From positions 124,001-188,000 of the forward strand of contig NZ_JAMBOX010000005.1 of NCBI RefSeq assembly GCF_023715785.1: a stretch of DNA of 64,000 nucleotides. The letters are read 5' to 3'. Source of the stretch: Neobacillus niacini. Its GTDB lineage: Bacteria > Bacillota > Bacilli > Bacillales > Cytobacillaceae. The stretch's first letter is position 1, and every line of letters begins with the position of its first letter. A model generated the notes under the pieces. It did not search any database, was not told the origin of the DNA, and saw only the letters and a program-made list of their open reading frames with translations. Of this stretch, positions 26,836 through 37,207 are shown piece by piece. Position numbers and translations under genes: made by a program.

Positions 26836-26868
26836 ATGTTAGTATGTTTAAGCTTTTTTTAATACTAA

Positions 26869-27789
26869 TTACTTTGGTTCGCCCCATACGCTATTTCCAC
26901 CAAACCGCTTTTGCAATTCCGGAACTAAATCTCTTGCCTGCCCGTAGGATAGGTTATCGACAATGACACGAAATCCAATTAGAGTTAATTGTTGAACTCC
27001 GTTTTGATTGCCTTTAATCCAATGGGCACCTCCGACGTTATGCCAGTCATTCTGATTTGTATATACGTCAAATTCCTCACCTATTAAAGCCTGTCTTACT
27101 ACAGCTGAATTAAAATCTGGCGCAGAATAAATGTTTACGTTGTCGGCAATAACCCTCACTTTTGCAATGGGGCCTGATGTGAAAGAATAAAAATTAGGTT
27201 CTACTGTAACTGCAGCTAATGGCTTTGGAGCACCCGCTTTCTCTGGCAATCCTAAAAACTTAGCAACTCCACGAGCATGAGCCTCTCCAATGCCTTTTAT
27301 AAATGCCTCATCCTTTAATCGATTGGCGTCCCCGCTATCAATAAACAGATTTTCTGTAAGAATGCTTGGCATATTGGTTGTTCTAAGGACCGCAAAATTT
27401 GCACGCTTCTTCCCACGGTCGGTAATGGAACCATATTGCCTCATTGCCGCTAAAACTTCGGCATGAATCATATTCTGCAATGTAATGGAAGAAGGACTGG
27501 CGCCATTATAAACATAGCTTTCAAACCCAGTTCCACCTCCAGCGTTAATATGCACTGATACAAAGACATCGGCTGGCCAGGCATTTGCAGAGTCATCTCG
27601 CCTGAACAATTCCACGGTTACATCGGTTATCCGGGTGGCCCGCTGTTCAAAGCCATAGTAATAAGATTCCAGAAATGTCATCGCATACTGTACAATCTTT
27701 AATGTTAATTTTGATTCTTGGAGTCCATTGGCAACGGCGCCGGGGTCTATGCCACCATGGCCAGGATCCCACATGATTTTTTTAGCCAT
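26869..27789 (-). CDS. N-acetylmuramoyl-L-alanine amidase (Amidase_3) with C-terminal SH3-like part
   Basis: A 306-residue peptidoglycan amidase. The Amidase_3 zinc site is visible: DPGHGGIDPGA (His11), an early Glu in GLQESKL (Glu25), VSVHINA near 77 and the catalytic Glu in ILTENLFID near 140. A Pro/Ala linker near 185 leads to a bacterial SH3-like region (VRVIADNVNIYSAPD, 210-260) and a final helical tail. There is no signal peptide, as in some sporulation or mother-cell lysis amidases. It is monocistronic with its own terminator, upstream of galR. Confidence 0.88.
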   Translation of the reverse strand: MAKKIMWDPGHGGIDPGAVANGLQESKLTLKIVQYAMTFLESYYYGFEQRATRITDVTVELFRRDDSANAWPADVFVSVHINAGGGTGFESYVYNGASPSSITLQNMIHAEVLAAMRQYGSITDRGKKRANFAVLRTTNMPSILTENLFIDSGDANRLKDEAFIKGIGEAHARGVAKFLGLPEKAGAPKPLAAVTVEPNFYSFTSGPIAKVRVIADNVNIYSAPDFNSAVVRQALIGEEFDVYTNQNDWHNVGGAHWIKGNQNGVQQLTLIGFRVIVDNLSYGQARDLVPELQKRFGGNSVWGEPK

Positions 27790-27964
27790 TACTTATCCTC
27801 TCCTTAATATTGTTTATGCAGGATCTCACATATGCGGGTGTATTCTATCTCAATTTGAGACTTTCTTACTATTTAGCGGCCAACAAACCCGAAGTTTTTT
27901 GAATTTGTCGACAGTCTGACCCTTGCCACTGCAAGGGTTTCTTCATTATCCTAACGCATATAAA

Positions 27965-28008
27965 AAAGGCAACAATATCCGCCAAAGGTGGAGTATGTCG
28001 CCTTTTAT
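27965..28008 (-). terminator. Terminator after the gal operon
   Basis: AAAAGGC (from 27965) and the CCGCC/GGTGG core pair with the GCCTTTT arm ending at 28008. The A-run gives a minus-strand U-tract just past the galR stop. Confidence 0.75.
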
Positions 28009-28010
28009 GA

Positions 28011-29006
<996 letters not shown>

Positions 29007-30062
29007 TCAAACCCCTATTTTGTTAGAAAACCGATACTTCGTCGTTGAATAGTATACCTCCTCCGGATTTAAAATGACAGTCGGAAAATCCGGATGGTGG
29101 ATCGCATCTGGAAACCCTTGCGTTTCCAGACACACACCCAAATAATTCTTAGCCGGAACACCTGATATCGAAAACGGGCCTTCGAGCTTGTTTCCTGTAT
29201 AAAGAACGACACACGGCTGGTCTGTTGTCACCAAAAGCGATCTGCCGCTTTCCTTTTCACTTAACATGATCGAATTTTCTCCCTCCTGTGTAAAAAGAAG
29301 TGGGTGGTCATAACCATTTCCAACAAGAACGTTTTGTGGATGGTCAGATTTCATTCCTGACTGCAATAAACGGCCTTGATTAAAATCAAATGGAGTATAT
29401 TCGGCCGGAATGATTCTTCCGGTCGGCAACAGATCTTGGCCGAGTTCTAAAAACCGATCGCTTTTTAATTGAAGAATATGTTCCGAGCAAACTCGCTTAC
29501 CTTCGCCACTTAAATTAAAATACGAATGATTGGTTAAGTTTACTACCGTTTTTTGGTCTGTCATAGCTTCATAGGTAATACTGAGTTCATTCGTATTGGA
29601 TAAAAGATAAGTAACAGTCGTATCCAGGTTTCCAGGGTAACCCTCTTCTCCGTCGTGACTTCGGTAAAAAAATCTTAAACCAACTAGATCTTTCCGCTCA
29701 ATCATCTCGGTTTCCCAAATGACGGAGTTAAACCCCTGGTTTCCGCCATGCAAATGGTTCGGAGACTCATTGGCTGCGAGCCGATATTGTTCGCCATCAA
29801 GTTCGAAACTTGCGCCTTTTATTCTCCCTGCCACACGGCCAACCACAGCACCAAAGTATGGGGAAAATTCCAAGTAATCTTCAAATTTATCAAACCCAAG
29901 CACTACATTTTCCAAAATGCCATTTCGGTCAGGCACGATTATTTTTGTAATCACACAGCCGTAATTCAAACAGGATACGGACATGCCTGATTCATTGGTT
30001 AATGTATATTCGATTACTTTCTTTCCATCGTAACTGCCAAATACTCGTTCTAAGATTTTCAT
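29007..30062 (-). CDS. galM: Aldose 1-epimerase (galactose mutarotase)
   Basis: A 351-residue mutarotase converting beta- to alpha-galactose for GalK. Catalytic His motifs are present (NHLHGG near 82, NLTNHSYFN near 157), as is the catalytic Glu in VCLETQGFPD near 310. The start is ATG 30062, four bases after GAAGGA. The longer frame to 30119 would overlap galT by 41 bases without a ribosome site. It lies 16 bp after galT. Confidence 0.92.
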   Translation of the reverse strand: MKILERVFGSYDGKKVIEYTLTNESGMSVSCLNYGCVITKIIVPDRNGILENVVLGFDKFEDYLEFSPYFGAVVGRVAGRIKGASFELDGEQYRLAANESPNHLHGGNQGFNSVIWETEMIERKDLVGLRFFYRSHDGEEGYPGNLDTTVTYLLSNTNELSITYEAMTDQKTVVNLTNHSYFNLSGEGKRVCSEHILQLKSDRFLELGQDLLPTGRIIPAEYTPFDFNQGRLLQSGMKSDHPQNVLVGNGYDHPLLFTQEGENSIMLSEKESGRSLLVTTDQPCVVLYTGNKLEGPFSISGVPAKNYLGVCLETQGFPDAIHHPDFPTVILNPEEVYYSTTKYRFSNKIGV

Positions 30063-30078
30063 TGGTCCTTCACCCAGT

Positions 30079-31566
30079 TCATGATATTGATTCAATAAAT
30101 CGATGAAACCCGTCGGCACCCGCAGGATTCCGTTTAAACACGCCAGCGTCTTCTAATACTCTCAAAAACTTACTGCCAACTTCCCCTCTGACTAAAGCAG
30201 TTACATTTGATTCATTTGCAGTACTGCTTAAACGCGCCTTTAACTGCTCTGCCCACTCCGAATGGTATTCTGCAACCAAATTCGGTTTTCCAAGGATATA
30301 TTTTTCAACCTCTGCCAGCTCCTCCTTTAACCGTGGCGGCAATACCGCAAGCCCCATGACTTCAATCAGTCCGATGTTTTCTTTTTTAATATGATGCACA
30401 TCCGCATGAGGGTGGAATATTCCCAACGGATGCTCTGCACTCGTTCGGTTGTTACGGAGAACTAAATCCAGTTCAAACAGGTTTCCATTTTTGCGGGCAA
30501 TCGGTGTGATGGTATTGTGAGGGGTCTCCCCCGTCCAGGCGATGATATCAAGCGATTCATCGCTGTATTTTTTCCAGCTGGTTAAAATATACGCGCCTGC
30601 CTCGACAAGCGAAGCAATTTGTTCCGAGCGAAGACGAATAACCGACATTGGCCACTTGATCACAGAGCATTTCACATCGGTAAAACCCGTCATTTCAAAG
30701 GTCCAATCATCCTCGGCTTTAGCCATGGCAAATTCATAGCTGCCTCCCTGGTAGTGTTCATGTGATAAAATCGACCCGCCGACAATCGGAATATCTGCGT
30801 TTGAGCCAAGAAAATAATGTGGAAACTGCTCGATAAAGGTTAACAAGCGCAAGAAGGTTGTCGGACTGATTTTCATCCTGGTATGTTTTTCTGACAGTAC
30901 AATACAGTGTTCGTTGTAATACACATATGGTGAATACTGTAAATACCAAGGCTCATTTTCCAAATTTAATCGAATCATCCGGTGGTTTGAACGGGCAGGA
31001 TGGCCTGTCCTCCCTGCATACCCTTCATTTTCGATACAAAGCAGGCACTTGGGATAGGCAGTTTGCTGGATTTTCCGCTCCCGGGAGATACTTTTTGGGT
31101 CTTTTTCAGGCTTCGATAAATTAATCGTAATGTCCAACTCGCCGTACTCTGTTGCAGCTTTATACTCAATATTTTTCCGAATCCGGTTCATTTGGATATA
31201 ATTGCTATTTTTGCTTAACTGATAAAAATACTGGGTCGCGGCTTCCGGATTCTGTTTATAGTTTTCATAAAATTGCCGATTCACTTCGGAAGGCTTGGAT
31301 ATAAAACAATTCATGATATGACTCGACAATATTTCCTTTTCATCAAAAATATCCTCAATAATACCTTGATCGCACGCGTAGTCGTTAATGTGCTCAAGTA
31401 AATCGGGAATCGTTAAATGAGCGTTACCTGGATAATCAGATTCCGTAAAATTAGTTAACTGCAATAGTGCCAGCACTTGATTCCTCGCATAGATCACATC
31501 TTCCTGCTGTATCAATTTCAGCAACAACGCCCGATTTACCAATTGCTGTACCAGCCAATTAATCAT
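30079..31566 (-). CDS. galT: UDP-glucose-hexose-1-phosphate uridylyltransferase (Firmicutes type)
   Basis: A 495-residue GalT of the long Firmicutes class (type 2), which swaps UMP between UDP-glucose and galactose-1-phosphate. The nucleotide-binding His triad region GGSILSHEHYQGG is near 265, and CLLCIENEGYAGR near 175 is a family hallmark. It overlaps the galK stop by eight bases, so translation is coupled. Confidence 0.93.
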   Translation of the reverse strand: MINWLVQQLVNRALLLKLIQQEDVIYARNQVLALLQLTNFTESDYPGNAHLTIPDLLEHINDYACDQGIIEDIFDEKEILSSHIMNCFISKPSEVNRQFYENYKQNPEAATQYFYQLSKNSNYIQMNRIRKNIEYKAATEYGELDITINLSKPEKDPKSISRERKIQQTAYPKCLLCIENEGYAGRTGHPARSNHRMIRLNLENEPWYLQYSPYVYYNEHCIVLSEKHTRMKISPTTFLRLLTFIEQFPHYFLGSNADIPIVGGSILSHEHYQGGSYEFAMAKAEDDWTFEMTGFTDVKCSVIKWPMSVIRLRSEQIASLVEAGAYILTSWKKYSDESLDIIAWTGETPHNTITPIARKNGNLFELDLVLRNNRTSAEHPLGIFHPHADVHHIKKENIGLIEVMGLAVLPPRLKEELAEVEKYILGKPNLVAEYHSEWAEQLKARLSSTANESNVTALVRGEVGSKFLRVLEDAGVFKRNPAGADGFHRFIESIS

Positions 31567-32746
31567 TAGAGCCGCCCCACATTTCGATTTCTTTCGCGCC
31601 GTCTCCTATGTTTGCCACATAGAAATCAGCTTGGTAGCCGATTTTTTTAAGATAGGTTGTTCCTACATTGGCAATAAACTGATCAACTGCTTCATTTGCG
31701 ACGATTCCGATGGCACAGCCGCCGAAACCAGCACCGGTCATCCTCGCTCCCACAACCCCGGGCTGCTGCCAAGCCGCTTCCACCAAGCTGTCCAGTTCTA
31801 CTCCGGTTACTTCATAATCGTCCCTCAGCGAGATATGCGATTGGTTCATCAGTTGGCCAAATGCCTCGAGGTTTCCGTCTTTCAGCTCCTTGAGAGCCTT
31901 TAATGTCCTGATATTTTCATAGACTGCATGCTTTGCCCGCTTGCGGACAATTTCATTTGTAATAAGGGTTTTGTTTTCTTCAAACTCATCTTCGGACAGC
32001 TGCCCTAATGCCTCGATGGGCAATTTCTGCTGAAGCTGTGCCAATGCCTCTTCGCACTCACTTCTGCGCTCATTGTACTTGGAATCCGCCAACTCCCGGC
32101 GTTTGTTACTATTCATTATGATAATTTTGTGACTTTCCAGTTGAATCGGTGCGTATTCGTACTCAAGAGTCTGGCAATCTAACTGAATCCCGGCATTCGC
32201 TTTGCCCATTCCAATCGCAAACTGATCCATAATCCCGCTGTTGACACCGATGAATTCATTTTCGACCCGCTTGCCGATTTTGATTAAATCGATTCTCGGG
32301 ATGTCCAATCCAAACAAACCGTTTACAAGTACACCTGTTAACAATTCAATCGATGCTGAAGATGACAGACCCGCGCCATTTGGAATGTCACCTTGAATGA
32401 CACACTCAAAACCGGTTGGAACAGCAAATCCGGCCTCGATGATATAGCGAACCATGCCCTTTGGGTAATTAGCCCAGTTGTGCGCTTTATCATATTCGAG
32501 ATTATCCAAGTTAAATTCCACGATGCCTGTTTCAGGGAAATTAACGGAGTACAGCCGCACCACCCGGTCCTCACGGCTTTTCGCGACGGCATACGTACCA
32601 TAGGTAATGGCACACGGAAAAACATGCCCGCCATTATAGTCCGTATGTTCACCAATTAAGTTAATTCTTCCAGGGGCGAAGAACGCTTGTACTGGCACCG
32701 AATGAAATATTTCTTTGAAAGTTGTGTTCAGGGCTGTGATGTTCAT
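31559..32746 (-). CDS. galK: Galactokinase
   Basis: A 395-residue GHMP kinase that phosphorylates galactose at C1. The galactokinase signature GRINLIGEHTDYNGG lies at 26-40, the ATP-binding GLSSSASIEL near 125, and GAGFGGCAIG near 340. The start follows GGAGGGAC. It is the first gene of the operon and has a GalR-like operator 58 bp upstream. Confidence 0.95.
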   Translation of the reverse strand: MNITALNTTFKEIFHSVPVQAFFAPGRINLIGEHTDYNGGHVFPCAITYGTYAVAKSREDRVVRLYSVNFPETGIVEFNLDNLEYDKAHNWANYPKGMVRYIIEAGFAVPTGFECVIQGDIPNGAGLSSSASIELLTGVLVNGLFGLDIPRIDLIKIGKRVENEFIGVNSGIMDQFAIGMGKANAGIQLDCQTLEYEYAPIQLESHKIIIMNSNKRRELADSKYNERRSECEEALAQLQQKLPIEALGQLSEDEFEENKTLITNEIVRKRAKHAVYENIRTLKALKELKDGNLEAFGQLMNQSHISLRDDYEVTGVELDSLVEAAWQQPGVVGARMTGAGFGGCAIGIVANEAVDQFIANVGTTYLKKIGYQADFYVANIGDGAKEIEMWGGSND

Positions 32747-32803
32747 TTTTTAGTCCCTCCGAAAACGTGAAATTTACTTTCTTATCGCTATTTTACTCCC
32801 AGC

Positions 32804-32829
32804 AGTAAAAACTAACAATTGTTTTTACT
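32804..32829. promoter_or_regulatory. Candidate GalR operator upstream of galK
   Basis: AGTAAAAAC (32804-32812) and GTTTTTACT (32821-32829) form a perfect inverted repeat with an 8-bp spacer. A related TTTTACTAAAA follows at 32836-32846. LacI-family repressors bind such sites, and galR is in this operon. Confidence 0.55.
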
Positions 32830-32860
32830 AAAAATTTTACTAAAATATAAAACTATAACA

Positions 32861-32894
32861 AAAAAACATCCATTCTTGTCATTAGAATGGATGT
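32861..32894 (-). terminator. Terminator of the microcompartment operon
   Basis: ACATCCATTCT (32866-32876) pairs exactly with AGAATGGATGT (32884-32894). The A-run at 32860-32865 gives the minus-strand U-tract. It closes the roughly 16-kb operon that begins at 48960 and separates it from galK. Confidence 0.85.
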
Positions 32895-32932
32895 GTTCTA
32901 GATTATTAATTCCCCCCCTGCCGCCCGAAAAA

Positions 32933-33238
32933 TTAAACTGTTACGCCGTCTTTTTTCTTTGCAGCTGCAGGAAGGACGATTTCCACCTCTGAATGTGGGC
33001 GTGGAATCACATGAACGGAAACCAATTCGCCAACACGCTCTGCTGCTGCTGCTCCTGCATCAGTAGCTGCCTTAACAGCTCCTACATCACCACGTACCAT
33101 TACCGTTACTAAACCGCCGCCTACATGTTCTTTACCGATCAAGTACACGTTTGCTGCTTTTACCATAGCATCTGCTGCTTCAATTGCTCCTACTAAACCT
33201 TTTGTTTCGATCATACCTAGTGCATCGTATTTCATCAT
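32933..33238 (-). CDS. BMC-H shell protein (last gene of operon)
   Basis: A 101-residue hexameric shell protein. It has the BMC signature [20 protein letters not shown], a GGGL pore loop near 40 and the VIPRPHSE edge motif near 84. The Lys-rich tail ([11 protein letters not shown]) differs from its neighbour. It is nearly identical to the BMC-H encoded just upstream at 33301-33588, so the two arose by tandem duplication. The start at 33238 follows GGAGG by five bases. It forms the flat facets of the shell. Confidence 0.93.
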   Translation of the reverse strand: MMKYDALGMIETKGLVGAIEAADAMVKAANVYLIGKEHVGGGLVTVMVRGDVGAVKAATDAGAAAAERVGELVSVHVIPRPHSEVEIVLPAAAKKKDGVTV

Positions 33239-33300
33239 TTTTTCCTCCAAATAGTATTATTTTTATAAAATTCGTTTTTTAGAATCCAACAAAATTTCGA

Positions 33301-33588
33301 TTACTTTTCAGTAGCTGCTGTAGGAAGAACTGTTTCTACCTCGGCATGCGGACGTGGAATAACATGAACGGACACTAATTCGCCAACGCGCTCTGCTGCT
33401 GCTGCTCCTGCATCAGTTGCGGCTTTTACGGCACCTACGTCACCACGTACCATAACTGTCACTAATCCGCCGCCTACAAGTTCTTTTCCGATTAGGTTGA
33501 CGTTCGCTGCTTTCACCATCGCATCTGCTGCTTCGATTGCCCCTACTAAACCTTTTGTTTCGATCATTCCAAGTGCATCGTATCTCAT
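33301..33588 (-). CDS. BMC-H shell protein (tandem duplicate)
   Basis: A 95-residue hexameric shell protein, the sister copy of the gene downstream. It shares the same core but differs at two positions near the pore (NLIGKEL against YLIGKEH) and has a shorter tail. The pore loop is GGGL. The ribosome site GGAGG precedes the ATG. With two near-identical copies this is probably the most abundant facet protein. Confidence 0.93.
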   Translation of the reverse strand: MRYDALGMIETKGLVGAIEAADAMVKAANVNLIGKELVGGGLVTVMVRGDVGAVKAATDAGAAAAERVGELVSVHVIPRPHAEVETVLPTAATEK

Positions 33589-33609
33589 TTTTTCATTCCT
33601 CCAAGAATA

Positions 33610-34308
33610 TTATTTTATAATTCTTACTTTAGTAGCTGAATTAACACCCATGGCGTTTGCTTCTTCTGTATCAATGTGACATTCAAGAGCAGATGCCGCG
33701 TTTGCCCTGATGGCAACATTGTTGAAGATACCCCCGCGTGGGCCAATAAACTCGATTGAAACAACCTGTCCATTTTGTACACCTAAACGCTTTGCATCGT
33801 CTGGGGTCATGTGTATATGTCTTTGTGCCACGATTAAGCCTTCCGTAAGCTGCAAGGAACCGTTTGGACCGATTAAGGTGATACCAGGAGTTCCTGCTAA
33901 ATCTCCGGACATTCTCGGTTTAGAGCCTCTACCAAGCTTATAGGAATCCCCTTCAAGAATTTCCACCTGGGTCTTGCTGCGGCACGGACCGAGAATTCTT
34001 ACTTTTTCAATCGCGCCTTTAGGTCCGCAGATGATGAGGGTTTCCTTGCAAGCATATTGACCCGGCTGTGACAAGTCTTTCACCTTATGAAGCTGATACC
34101 CTTCACCAAACAAAATGTATAAATCCTCTTGCGATAAATGGATGTGCCGATTAGAAATACCAACTGGAATATTATATGAACTCTCTAATACCGGCTCTTC
34201 ACTCAAATTCGCTGAAACAGCTACCAGTGCCTCTTTTACTTCTGCCGGAGAGATATTAGACTTTACTGCCTCTATTAAAAGCTTCAGAACATCCCCGTAT
34301 TTGTCCAT
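33610..34308 (-). CDS. pduL: Phosphotransacylase PduL
   Basis: A 232-residue PduL-type phosphotransacylase. It converts acetyl-CoA plus phosphate to acetyl-phosphate and recycles CoA inside the shell. Two His-rich zinc-binding motifs are visible (GISNRHIHLS near 50 and AQRHIHMTPDD near 160), and GPCRSKTQVEI is near 110. The first 20 residues form an amphipathic helix (KYGDVLKLLIEAVKS) that looks like an encapsulation peptide. It lies between the shell genes and the active aldehyde dehydrogenase, as expected for the acyl-CoA branch. Confidence 0.93.
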   Translation of the reverse strand: MDKYGDVLKLLIEAVKSNISPAEVKEALVAVSANLSEEPVLESSYNIPVGISNRHIHLSQEDLYILFGEGYQLHKVKDLSQPGQYACKETLIICGPKGAIEKVRILGPCRSKTQVEILEGDSYKLGRGSKPRMSGDLAGTPGITLIGPNGSLQLTEGLIVAQRHIHMTPDDAKRLGVQNGQVVSIEFIGPRGGIFNNVAIRANAASALECHIDTEEANAMGVNSATKVRIIK

Positions 34309-34314
34309 TTAGAC

Positions 34315-35820
34315 TTACCCCCTTGCCATTGCTGCGACTAACTCGTTAATCAACTTGACAAGCTGTTCATTATTCGCGATATCTATATTTTCTGCCAATG
34401 ATGCATGTACTTCACTGCTATTTGAAAGCTCAGGGTAGTCAAATGTTGGATCAGCAGAAGCCAATGTACTGCAATCTTTTAATCCGTAAGCCACCCGCTT
34501 GATATTGATCAGGTGCATTGGGCTGACGTTTTCGGAAACTGAGCTGCCTCCCCATGTGCCGCATCCAAGTGTAAATGAAGGCGTAAGACCGGTGCTGGCT
34601 CCAACACCTCCCTGGGTGCTTCCGGTATTCACTAAAATCCGGGATGCCGGTTTTTTCGCGAACTTCATCACGATATCTTTATTCTGAGTATGAAGGCTCA
34701 TGCTGTGACCGATACCATTCTGTAGCAGCTGGATACTAAGGTGACAGGCTTCTTCCCAATCTAATACAGTATAAAAAGCTAGAACGGAAGTCAGTTTTTC
34801 ATAGGAGAGCGGATAACTCGGGCCAACGCCATGCTGCTCACCTATGAGAACCTTGGTTCCTTCTGGAATGGCGATTCCGGCAGCATCAGCAATTACCTGA
34901 GGTGATCTGCCGACAAACTTCGCATTCATCGCATGGCCATTTTTAAATAGTAATTGGCATACTTTTGCTGTTTCTTCTGGGCTCATGAAATAACCGCCCT
35001 GTTTTTTAAATTCTGCGATAACCTCACCGCGGTTACATGCTTCCACTATAACCGACTGCTCAGAAGCGCAAATCGTTCCGTAGTCAAATGTTTTGCTGGC
35101 TAAGATATCCGAAACAGCCTTTTGAATATTGGCAGTTCTTTCAATATAGGCCGGACAGTTGCCAGCTCCAACGCCGAGTGCCGGCTTCCCTTTACTGTAA
35201 GAGGCTTTAACAAGACCAGGACCGCCAGTGGCGATGATCATCTTCACCTCATTACATTCCATTAATTCATTGGTTGCATTCATGCTAGGGAGAGAAATAC
35301 AGCCGATAATGTTGGCTGGAGCACCTGCTTCCACAGCAGCCTGGTTCATAATCTCCGCAGCCTTCATAGTACATTTAGCTGCCGATGGGTGTGGCGAGAA
35401 AACAATCGCATTTCGTGATTTAATTGCAATCATTGCTTTAAAAATCGCGGTCGATGTTGGATTTGTCGAAGGTATAATTCCCATTAACAAACCTACTGGC
35501 TCCGCAACATCCATCATTTGTTTTACCTCATCATGGGCAATCACGCCAACGGTTTTCATATCTTTAATTGATTCATATAAAATCGTGGAGGCCAAATGAT
35601 TTTTATAGGTTTTGTCGGCCACCTTACCAAATCCGGTTTCTTCAACCGCCATTTTAGCCAGCATGACAGCATTTTCTTTCGCTGCTTTCACCATGTTGCG
35701 TAAAATTTTATCAATTTGCTCTTCTGTATATTCGGCAATTTGCTGTGATGCAGTTTTTCCTAACCGGGCAAGATCTCTAACTGCTTGGATCGACCTTAAA
35801 TCATAGTCGAAATTTTCCAT
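34315..35820 (-). CDS. cutF: CoA-acylating aldehyde dehydrogenase (EutE/CutF-like, active-site Cys present)
   Basis: A 501-residue aldehyde dehydrogenase of the EutE/PduP family, expected to oxidise acetaldehyde to acetyl-CoA with NAD+. The catalytic motif FDYGTICASEQS contains Cys251. The NAD-binding region includes PSTNPTSTAIFK near 117 and the glycine-rich IATGGPGLVKA near 196. The C-terminal amphipathic helix (EQLVKLINELVAAM) and possibly the N-terminal helix (about 10-25) look like encapsulation peptides. It is the partner of PduL, with six bases between the genes. The second ALDH in this operon lacks the Cys, so this one should carry the flux. Confidence 0.93.
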   Translation of the reverse strand: MENFDYDLRSIQAVRDLARLGKTASQQIAEYTEEQIDKILRNMVKAAKENAVMLAKMAVEETGFGKVADKTYKNHLASTILYESIKDMKTVGVIAHDEVKQMMDVAEPVGLLMGIIPSTNPTSTAIFKAMIAIKSRNAIVFSPHPSAAKCTMKAAEIMNQAAVEAGAPANIIGCISLPSMNATNELMECNEVKMIIATGGPGLVKASYSKGKPALGVGAGNCPAYIERTANIQKAVSDILASKTFDYGTICASEQSVIVEACNRGEVIAEFKKQGGYFMSPEETAKVCQLLFKNGHAMNAKFVGRSPQVIADAAGIAIPEGTKVLIGEQHGVGPSYPLSYEKLTSVLAFYTVLDWEEACHLSIQLLQNGIGHSMSLHTQNKDIVMKFAKKPASRILVNTGSTQGGVGASTGLTPSFTLGCGTWGGSSVSENVSPMHLINIKRVAYGLKDCSTLASADPTFDYPELSNSSEVHASLAENIDIANNEQLVKLINELVAAMARG

Positions 35821-35852
35821 TAGAGGTTTCCCCCTTTCACAAATCTAGTAGT

Positions 35853-36497
35853 CTATTTTTTTATGTCTTTTTCGTAATAATTTTTGAGCTCAGCTAACAG
35901 CGTTTTCTTATCTGCCTTTGAAATCTCTCTTCCCGCAATACTTAATGTCCTATATTCACGAGCAAGAGTTCGAAGTTTTGTCACTTTGAAACTTGTAATC
36001 ATCTCAAAGGCCATGTTTAATCCGTACTCTAGAACGATATAATCCATCCGTTCTTTATGGATATCCCCAAGGTCCACGAGCGGGAGAATCGGTCTGTCTT
36101 CTTCTACCAAAGTAATCTCAGCTGCTAATTCCCCTTCTACCGCAGGTTCCGTCTCCAAAGGTTGATCAACTTTTACCACTTTTGGTTCTTTAGCTCCCAA
36201 TGATTGCATTTCCTCGTTCTTTACAGGTCCGATGATTGTGCCCTTCAAATCCCCATTTGGCCTTGGAATGACATGCTTCGAAACCAGCATTTCTTTTTTT
36301 AGCTGTTCCACTGCCGCTGCACCGGCTTCCACTGCTGCTTGTACCGCACCGACATCACCGGTGACAGCCATGGTTACAAGGCCGCCGCCTACGAGAGTTT
36401 TTTCAATCAGGTTTACATTTGCAGCCTTTAGCATCGCATCTGCACACTCTACCGCTGCCAGGAGGCCTTTTGTTTCAATTAACCCAAGTGCCTGCAT
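35853..36497 (-). CDS. BMC-H shell protein with a 120-residue C-terminal extension
   Basis: A 214-residue protein. Residues 1-92 are a typical BMC-H domain (ALGLIETKGLLAAVECADAM, GGGL pore, VIPRPNGD). An acidic Pro/Glu-rich linker follows (about 95-150). The end (about 150-214) is a compact basic helical segment with KLRTLAREYRTLSIAGREIS and LLAELKNYYEK, somewhat like a SAP or Rho-N fold. Extended BMC-H proteins (PduK-like and others) may link shell to cargo or to something outside. The tail's role is unknown. Confidence 0.88.
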   Translation of the reverse strand: MQALGLIETKGLLAAVECADAMLKAANVNLIEKTLVGGGLVTMAVTGDVGAVQAAVEAGAAAVEQLKKEMLVSKHVIPRPNGDLKGTIIGPVKNEEMQSLGAKEPKVVKVDQPLETEPAVEGELAAEITLVEEDRPILPLVDLGDIHKERMDYIVLEYGLNMAFEMITSFKVTKLRTLAREYRTLSIAGREISKADKKTLLAELKNYYEKDIKK

Positions 36498-36514
36498 GTT
36501 CGACCCTCCTTACC

Positions 36515-37174
36515 TTATACAAGGTCAGCCCAGTTTGCCGGATATGTAGTGTAGAATATTTTTGCCTTATCAGGGGAGCCCCAAACGACCTTCGACCCCT
36601 TTGGCACATAAAGTACATCTCCCGGAAGAGCCGTATAGGTCTTTCCGTTAATAGTGACCGTTAACGTACCTTCAATGACATAATCAATTTCCTCGTAAGT
36701 TAATTCCCATTCAAATTTTGATTGTTCAATCGTTAAAAAACCGGCACTCATTTGAGATTCATCTTTGCTGACTAATTCCTGGTAGAACACTTTATTGTTT
36801 GAATTTCCTGTATCAAAAACGTCATATTTTACGGTATTACCCCTAACAATCTTTAAGCCGCTGTCATCGCGCTCAGCATGATAAGGCGCGGCTTGTAGGT
36901 TAAGAGCATCCATCAGACCTTTAAGGAGTCCTTTATTTGCTAGAGCCTTCAGCGCCGTATAAATCATGTCACTGTTTATTTCATCGCCATAGGGATTTGC
37001 AGCTACGAAAGGTGCTACATCACAAGCTATTTTTTCAAAAGAAAACTCTATCCCGTAAACTTTTGCTGCATCCTTCGCTGCTGGAGTAATAATTGTGTTT
37101 TTATCAATACAAACTACTTTCTGCCCTTGCTTCTCATAAGCTTCCACATCTTTTACGGATATCAATTTCTTCAT
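36515..37174 (-). CDS. eutQ: EutQ-like cupin protein
   Basis: A 219-residue EutQ homologue. The N-terminal segment (KKLISVKDVEAYEKQG) and the C-terminal cupin barrel (EWELTYEEIDYVIEGTL, GDVLYVPKGSKVVWG) match the family. EutQ proteins are associated with microcompartment assembly, and acetate-kinase activity has been reported for an enteric member; either role could apply. The start at 37174 follows GAGGAGG by eight bases; the GTG at 37183 overlaps that site. Metal-binding cupin residues are only partly conserved. Confidence 0.88.
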   Translation of the reverse strand: MKKLISVKDVEAYEKQGQKVVCIDKNTIITPAAKDAAKVYGIEFSFEKIACDVAPFVAANPYGDEINSDMIYTALKALANKGLLKGLMDALNLQAAPYHAERDDSGLKIVRGNTVKYDVFDTGNSNNKVFYQELVSKDESQMSAGFLTIEQSKFEWELTYEEIDYVIEGTLTVTINGKTYTALPGDVLYVPKGSKVVWGSPDKAKIFYTTYPANWADLV

Positions 37175-37207
37175 CCCCTTCACCTCCTCTCAACGGATGG
37201 GGAAAAG

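Noticed and set aside
26718..26966. An 82-codon plus-strand frame in the amidase/IS110 gap.
   Set aside because: It overlaps the amidase terminator and 3' end, has no ribosome site and no family resemblance.
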